DNA of 7,834 bases from Flavobacteriales bacterium UBA6049. Lineage in GTDB: Bacteria > Bacteroidota > Bacteroidia > Flavobacteriales_G > Salibacteraceae. Position numbers and translations under genes: made by a program. Of the stretch, positions 6,059-7,834 are shown in pieces (the first letter of the stretch is position 1; each line of letters begins with the position of its first letter). The stretch lies in the NCBI GenBank assembly GCA_002429085.1, contig DIYR01000132.1, positions 1 to 7,834 of the forward strand, written 5' to 3'. The notes below the pieces were generated by a model. It saw nothing but the letters and a program-made list of their open reading frames with translations, was not told the DNA's origin and made no database searches.

Positions 6059-6598
6059 ATGATTAACAGCAATAATTTCGAATCTAATTTTCTTCCAGAG
6101 CAGCAGTCTCTTTGGAAAGAGATTAAATCCTTCGACATGGACGATGCTGATTCTCAATTTAGCTTTACAAATCGTTTAGCAAGGGAAAATTCATGGTCTA
6201 TTGCCTATTGTTTAAGAACAATTGAAGAATACAAAAGATTCATTTTCTTGATATGTATTTCTACTAATCCACTCACACCATCTGACCAAGTAGATCAAGT
6301 ATGGCATTTACATTTGCTTTATACTAAGTCTTATTGGATAGATTGGTGTAGAGAAACATTGGGGCTTGAAATTCATCATGGACCAACGAAAGGCGGTGAA
6401 CAAGAGAAAATCAAGTATCATGAACTTTATGAACAAACCAAGACCCTCTATAAAAAGACATTTAACTCTGATCCACCAGAAGACATTTGGCCTTCAAGTC
6501 AAATTAGGTTTGGAAACATCCGATTTACAAGAGTTAACCTACATTCACATTGGGTAATCCCTAAATTCAATCTTTTTAAGTCATTATGGAATTACTAA
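6059..6598 (+). CDS. GRDP-like protein (glycine-rich domain-containing protein-like)
   Basis: A 179-aa soluble protein. It has the conserved core of the GRDP-like family (the domain found in plant glycine-rich domain proteins and many bacteria): 'LARENSWSIAYCLRTIEEYKRFIFL' (40-64), then 'LTPSDQVDQVWHLHLLYTKSYW' (72-93) with the V-W-H-L-H signature, 'GLEIHHGPTKGGEQEK' (102-117) and 'DPPEDIWP' (138-145). The histidines and the tryptophan of these motifs are the most constant residues of the family and could form a metal or ligand site; no activity is established to my knowledge. There is no glycine-rich tail here; instead the next gene, which overlaps it by 13 bases, carries a Gly/Cys tail. Such proteins often sit beside genes with low-complexity Cys/Gly-rich ends, so the two probably act together. 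No convincing own promoter is seen in the 112-base gap before it. Confidence 0.8.
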   Translation: MINSNNFESNFLPEQQSLWKEIKSFDMDDADSQFSFTNRLARENSWSIAYCLRTIEEYKRFIFLICISTNPLTPSDQVDQVWHLHLLYTKSYWIDWCRETLGLEIHHGPTKGGEQEKIKYHELYEQTKTLYKKTFNSDPPEDIWPSSQIRFGNIRFTRVNLHSHWVIPKFNLFKSLWNY

Positions 6599-7428
6599 GC
6601 ACCCTCACTCCTGCTGAAGCTAAAATGCTCATAACTGCACCTTCCATAAATGGAAAGGAAATGATACGCCTAACAGTTTGCGACCTCATTTTGAAAAAAG
6701 TGCTAACCATTGTTGAAGTATCTAAACCAATTAAAGGTACCCAAAATGAAAGAGTTCAAAAATATGTACGAGTCGGAAGTCAGTTTCAATCGTACCAACA
6801 AGCTCCTCATGAAGCACTCGTGCTAGATATCTTCAATAGAAAAAAGGATATTCAAGTATTACTTGTCCATTTCATTACATCTATCGCTGAAGAAGCCAAA
6901 AGCAATTGGAATTTCTACCGAAAATACATTCTAGGAACAGCTTTTTGGAAAACTCACTTTAAATCTGGTCTCTTTCACAAATTTATTGGCCTCGTTCGTC
7001 TAAACAGTAAAGGAAAACAAGCTCAACGTGACTTGAAGTCTTACATTGAAGAGTTAAATAGCATTATTCCTGAGCTCGAAAGAAATAGTCCAAAGGAACT
7101 AGCTGATCTTTATGATAAAATAGGAGCTCATATTTTTCTTTCAAGCAATATTGATCTAGAATCCTTGAAGGAGATTGAACATCATCTTCCTGAAAAAAAG
7201 AAGAAGCTGATTCCATCTTCAGATTCTTACCTTCACGATACTTCTAATTTCCTTCTCTTAAGTATTATGAATGCATTTTTCATCGAAGGGTTTGATGAAC
7301 ATTATGAATCTAACGATACTTCTTGGAGTCCTTTTAATTCGGATGATTTTGGATGGAGTGATAGTGACAGTACATCAACAGGTTGTAACGGGTGTAGTGG
7401 ATGCAGTGGGTGTAGAGGTTGTAGCTAA
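6586..7428 (+). CDS. Protein with a C-terminal five-cysteine GCxGCxGC tail
   Basis: A 280-aa protein with no signal peptide. Residues 1-45 ('LTPAEAKMLI...MIRLTVCDLILKKVLTI') look like a winged-helix type segment; 60-240 are mostly helical and basic; about 243-265 are a Ser/Asp/Trp-rich linker; and the end is G-C-N-G-C-S-G-C-S-G-C-R-G-C-S with cysteines at 267, 270, 273, 276 and 279. The architecture recalls the TIGR04222-type proteins, whose name refers to a domain standing near a low-complexity Cys/Gly tail, though the membrane spans usual there are not evident; this assignment is tentative. The tail could be modified after translation, bind metal or form disulphides or thioethers. The start overlaps the GRDP-like gene by 13 bases, indicating translational coupling and a shared job. 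No modifying enzyme is encoded in the window. Confidence 0.75.
   Translation: MELLSTLTPAEAKMLITAPSINGKEMIRLTVCDLILKKVLTIVEVSKPIKGTQNERVQKYVRVGSQFQSYQQAPHEALVLDIFNRKKDIQVLLVHFITSIAEEAKSNWNFYRKYILGTAFWKTHFKSGLFHKFIGLVRLNSKGKQAQRDLKSYIEELNSIIPELERNSPKELADLYDKIGAHIFLSSNIDLESLKEIEHHLPEKKKKLIPSSDSYLHDTSNFLLLSIMNAFFIEGFDEHYESNDTSWSPFNSDDFGWSDSDSTSTGCNGCSGCSGCRGCS
7381..7425 (+). repeat. Five in-frame 9-bp repeats coding G-C-x
   Basis: Five tandem units of pattern GGN-TGY-three bases encode the Gly-Cys-x tail of the preceding gene. The glycine codons (GGT, GGG, GGA) and cysteine codons (TGT, TGC) vary between units, so the repeat is kept at the amino-acid level rather than produced by very recent slippage. 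Confidence 0.85.
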
Positions 7429-7579
7429 CCTCTTTCTTTGACCAAGAATAAGATGCTTAAATAGAATTCGTATTCAAAGGAATTTCTCATTCAGAGATAT
7501 AGTAAATCAGGATTCTTTGATTTGGAATAATTATCAGCTTCAACGGTTAGTTAATATCTAAGAATTTCAATGCATAAAA

Positions 7580-7607
7580 AAAGCCTGTATCAAATGATAC
7601 AGGCTTT
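7580..7607. terminator. Bidirectional intrinsic terminator
   Basis: A perfect 12-bp stem AAAGCCTGTATC / GATACAGGCTTT closes a 4-base AAAT loop. A run of seven A's ending in the left arm gives a U-tract for transcripts from the right (the tRNA), and TTTAATTTTT on the right gives one for transcripts from the left (the Cys-tail gene). It lies 150 bases beyond the Cys-tail gene and 11 bases from the tRNA 3' end. Confidence 0.9.
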
Positions 7608-7618
7608 AATTTTTGATG

Positions 7619-7703
7619 CGGAGAGTGAGAGATTCGAACTCTCGGTACCTTTCGGCACGCTTGTTTTCAAGACCACCGCATTCGACCACTCTGCCAACTC
7701 TCC
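7619..7703 (-). tRNA. tRNA-Ser (anticodon UGA)
   Basis: An 85-base tRNA on the minus strand. The acceptor stem GGAGAGT/ACTCTCC is perfect, with discriminator G; the D-arm is GCA/TGC with a GG-containing loop; the anticodon loop CTTGAAA places TGA at 7669-7667; a long variable arm (GTGCC-GAAA-GGTAC) is typical of class II serine tRNAs; and the T-arm GAGAG-TTCGAAT-CTCTC is perfect. It reads serine UCN codons, chiefly UCA. CCA is not encoded. The anticodon stem as I fold it (GTGGT with ACAAG) has two mismatches, G-G at the top and G-A in the middle, which is odd for a functional tRNA; all other parts are intact and it has a good promoter and terminator. Confidence 0.93.
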
Positions 7704-7707
7704 GCTG

Positions 7708-7737
7708 CAAATGTAATCGCCTTTTTTAAACCTGCAA
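7708..7737 (-). promoter_or_regulatory. Promoter of the tRNA-Ser gene
   Basis: On the minus strand TTG (7737-7735) is followed after 19 bases by TACATTTG (7715-7708), an exact TAnnTTTG -7 element. The first base of the tRNA lies 5 bases further on, so the transcript would have almost no leader. The perfect -7 element and correct spacing make this a convincing constitutive Bacteroidota promoter. Confidence 0.7.
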
Positions 7738-7786
7738 TACCCTTTTTTTCTTTTTTATCTAAACGTTAAGGCAATGTGATGCAGTA

Positions 7787-7820
7787 GGCTGTATCCCTTT
7801 ATCAGAAAGGGTTTGTAGCC
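7787..7820. repeat. Imperfect inverted repeat (hairpin) upstream of the tRNA
   Basis: A core stem CCCTTT/AAAGGG with the 5-base loop ATCAG is extended by GGCTGTA pairing with TGTAGCC, allowing two G-U pairs in RNA and a small bulge between. No U-run follows on either strand, so a terminator is unlikely. It could be a dispersed repeat unit, an RNA structure or the edge of a mobile element. The rest of the 7738-7834 end holds pyrimidine-rich DNA and no supported gene. Confidence 0.4.
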
Positions 7821-7834
7821 CAAACAGTTAGTTC

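Noticed and set aside
6366..6557. Plus-strand frame of 63 codons
   Set aside because: It is an alternative frame wholly inside the GRDP-like gene, whose own frame carries the conserved motifs.
7755..7832. Minus-strand open frame of 25 codons entering from the right edge and ending in TAA
   Set aside because: Too short to judge, overlaps the imperfect hairpin and matches no family I know; it could be a gene end, but the window does not support calling it.
1..7834. CRISPR array, insertion sequence or prophage
   Set aside because: No spaced direct repeats, transposase, integrase or phage genes are seen on either strand.

Overview
The window looks like a chromosomal segment of a Bacteroidota bacterium, most like a marine Cytophagales/Flammeovirgaceae-type genome; genus is not determinable. 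The reasons are AT-rich DNA, short or absent Shine-Dalgarno sequences, promoter elements of the Bacteroidota type (TTTG/TTG, about 18-19 bases, TAnnTTTG), many lipoproteins, and families typical of the phylum (DUF5777 barrel, OB-fold tRNA_anti-like, YceI, BatD-like).

Left part (1-2952, minus strand): a very compact operon reading leftwards out of the window. In transcription order it encodes a small lipoprotein, a 386-aa lipoprotein of a family I do not recognise, a mono-haem cytochrome c lipoprotein, a YceI-like periplasmic protein, a membrane-anchored OB-fold protein and the first 46 codons of a DUF5777-like outer-membrane barrel. Neighbouring genes overlap by 14 bases or are 0-1 base apart. 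Every product carries a signal peptide, lipobox or membrane anchor, so the module works in the envelope, probably in haem-linked electron transfer.

Centre (2953-3128): a divergent control region with two palindromes of the FNR/DNR (Crp/Fnr) type. Read toward its own gene, each fits TTGATWTARGTCAA, and each sits 22 bases before a -7 type element. Neither promoter has a good -33 element. This is the layout of two activator-dependent class II promoters responding to oxygen or nitrogen oxides.

Right of it (3129-4562, plus strand): a single 477-aa lipoprotein that fuses the cytochrome c domain to the unrecognised domain. It is a paralogue of the two separate neighbouring genes across the promoter, but with the domains in the opposite order to the genes. 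The split/fused pair under one type of control is the most interesting thing here.

Further right (4743-7428, plus strand): four genes, probably unrelated to the redox module: a secreted BatD-like protein, an unrecognised cytosolic protein, a glycine-rich-domain-protein-like (GRDP-like) protein and, overlapping it, a protein ending in five regularly spaced cysteines. The last two form a coupled pair of unknown function. The window ends with a bidirectional terminator, a minus-strand tRNA-Ser(UGA) with its own promoter, and an imperfect hairpin of unknown meaning.
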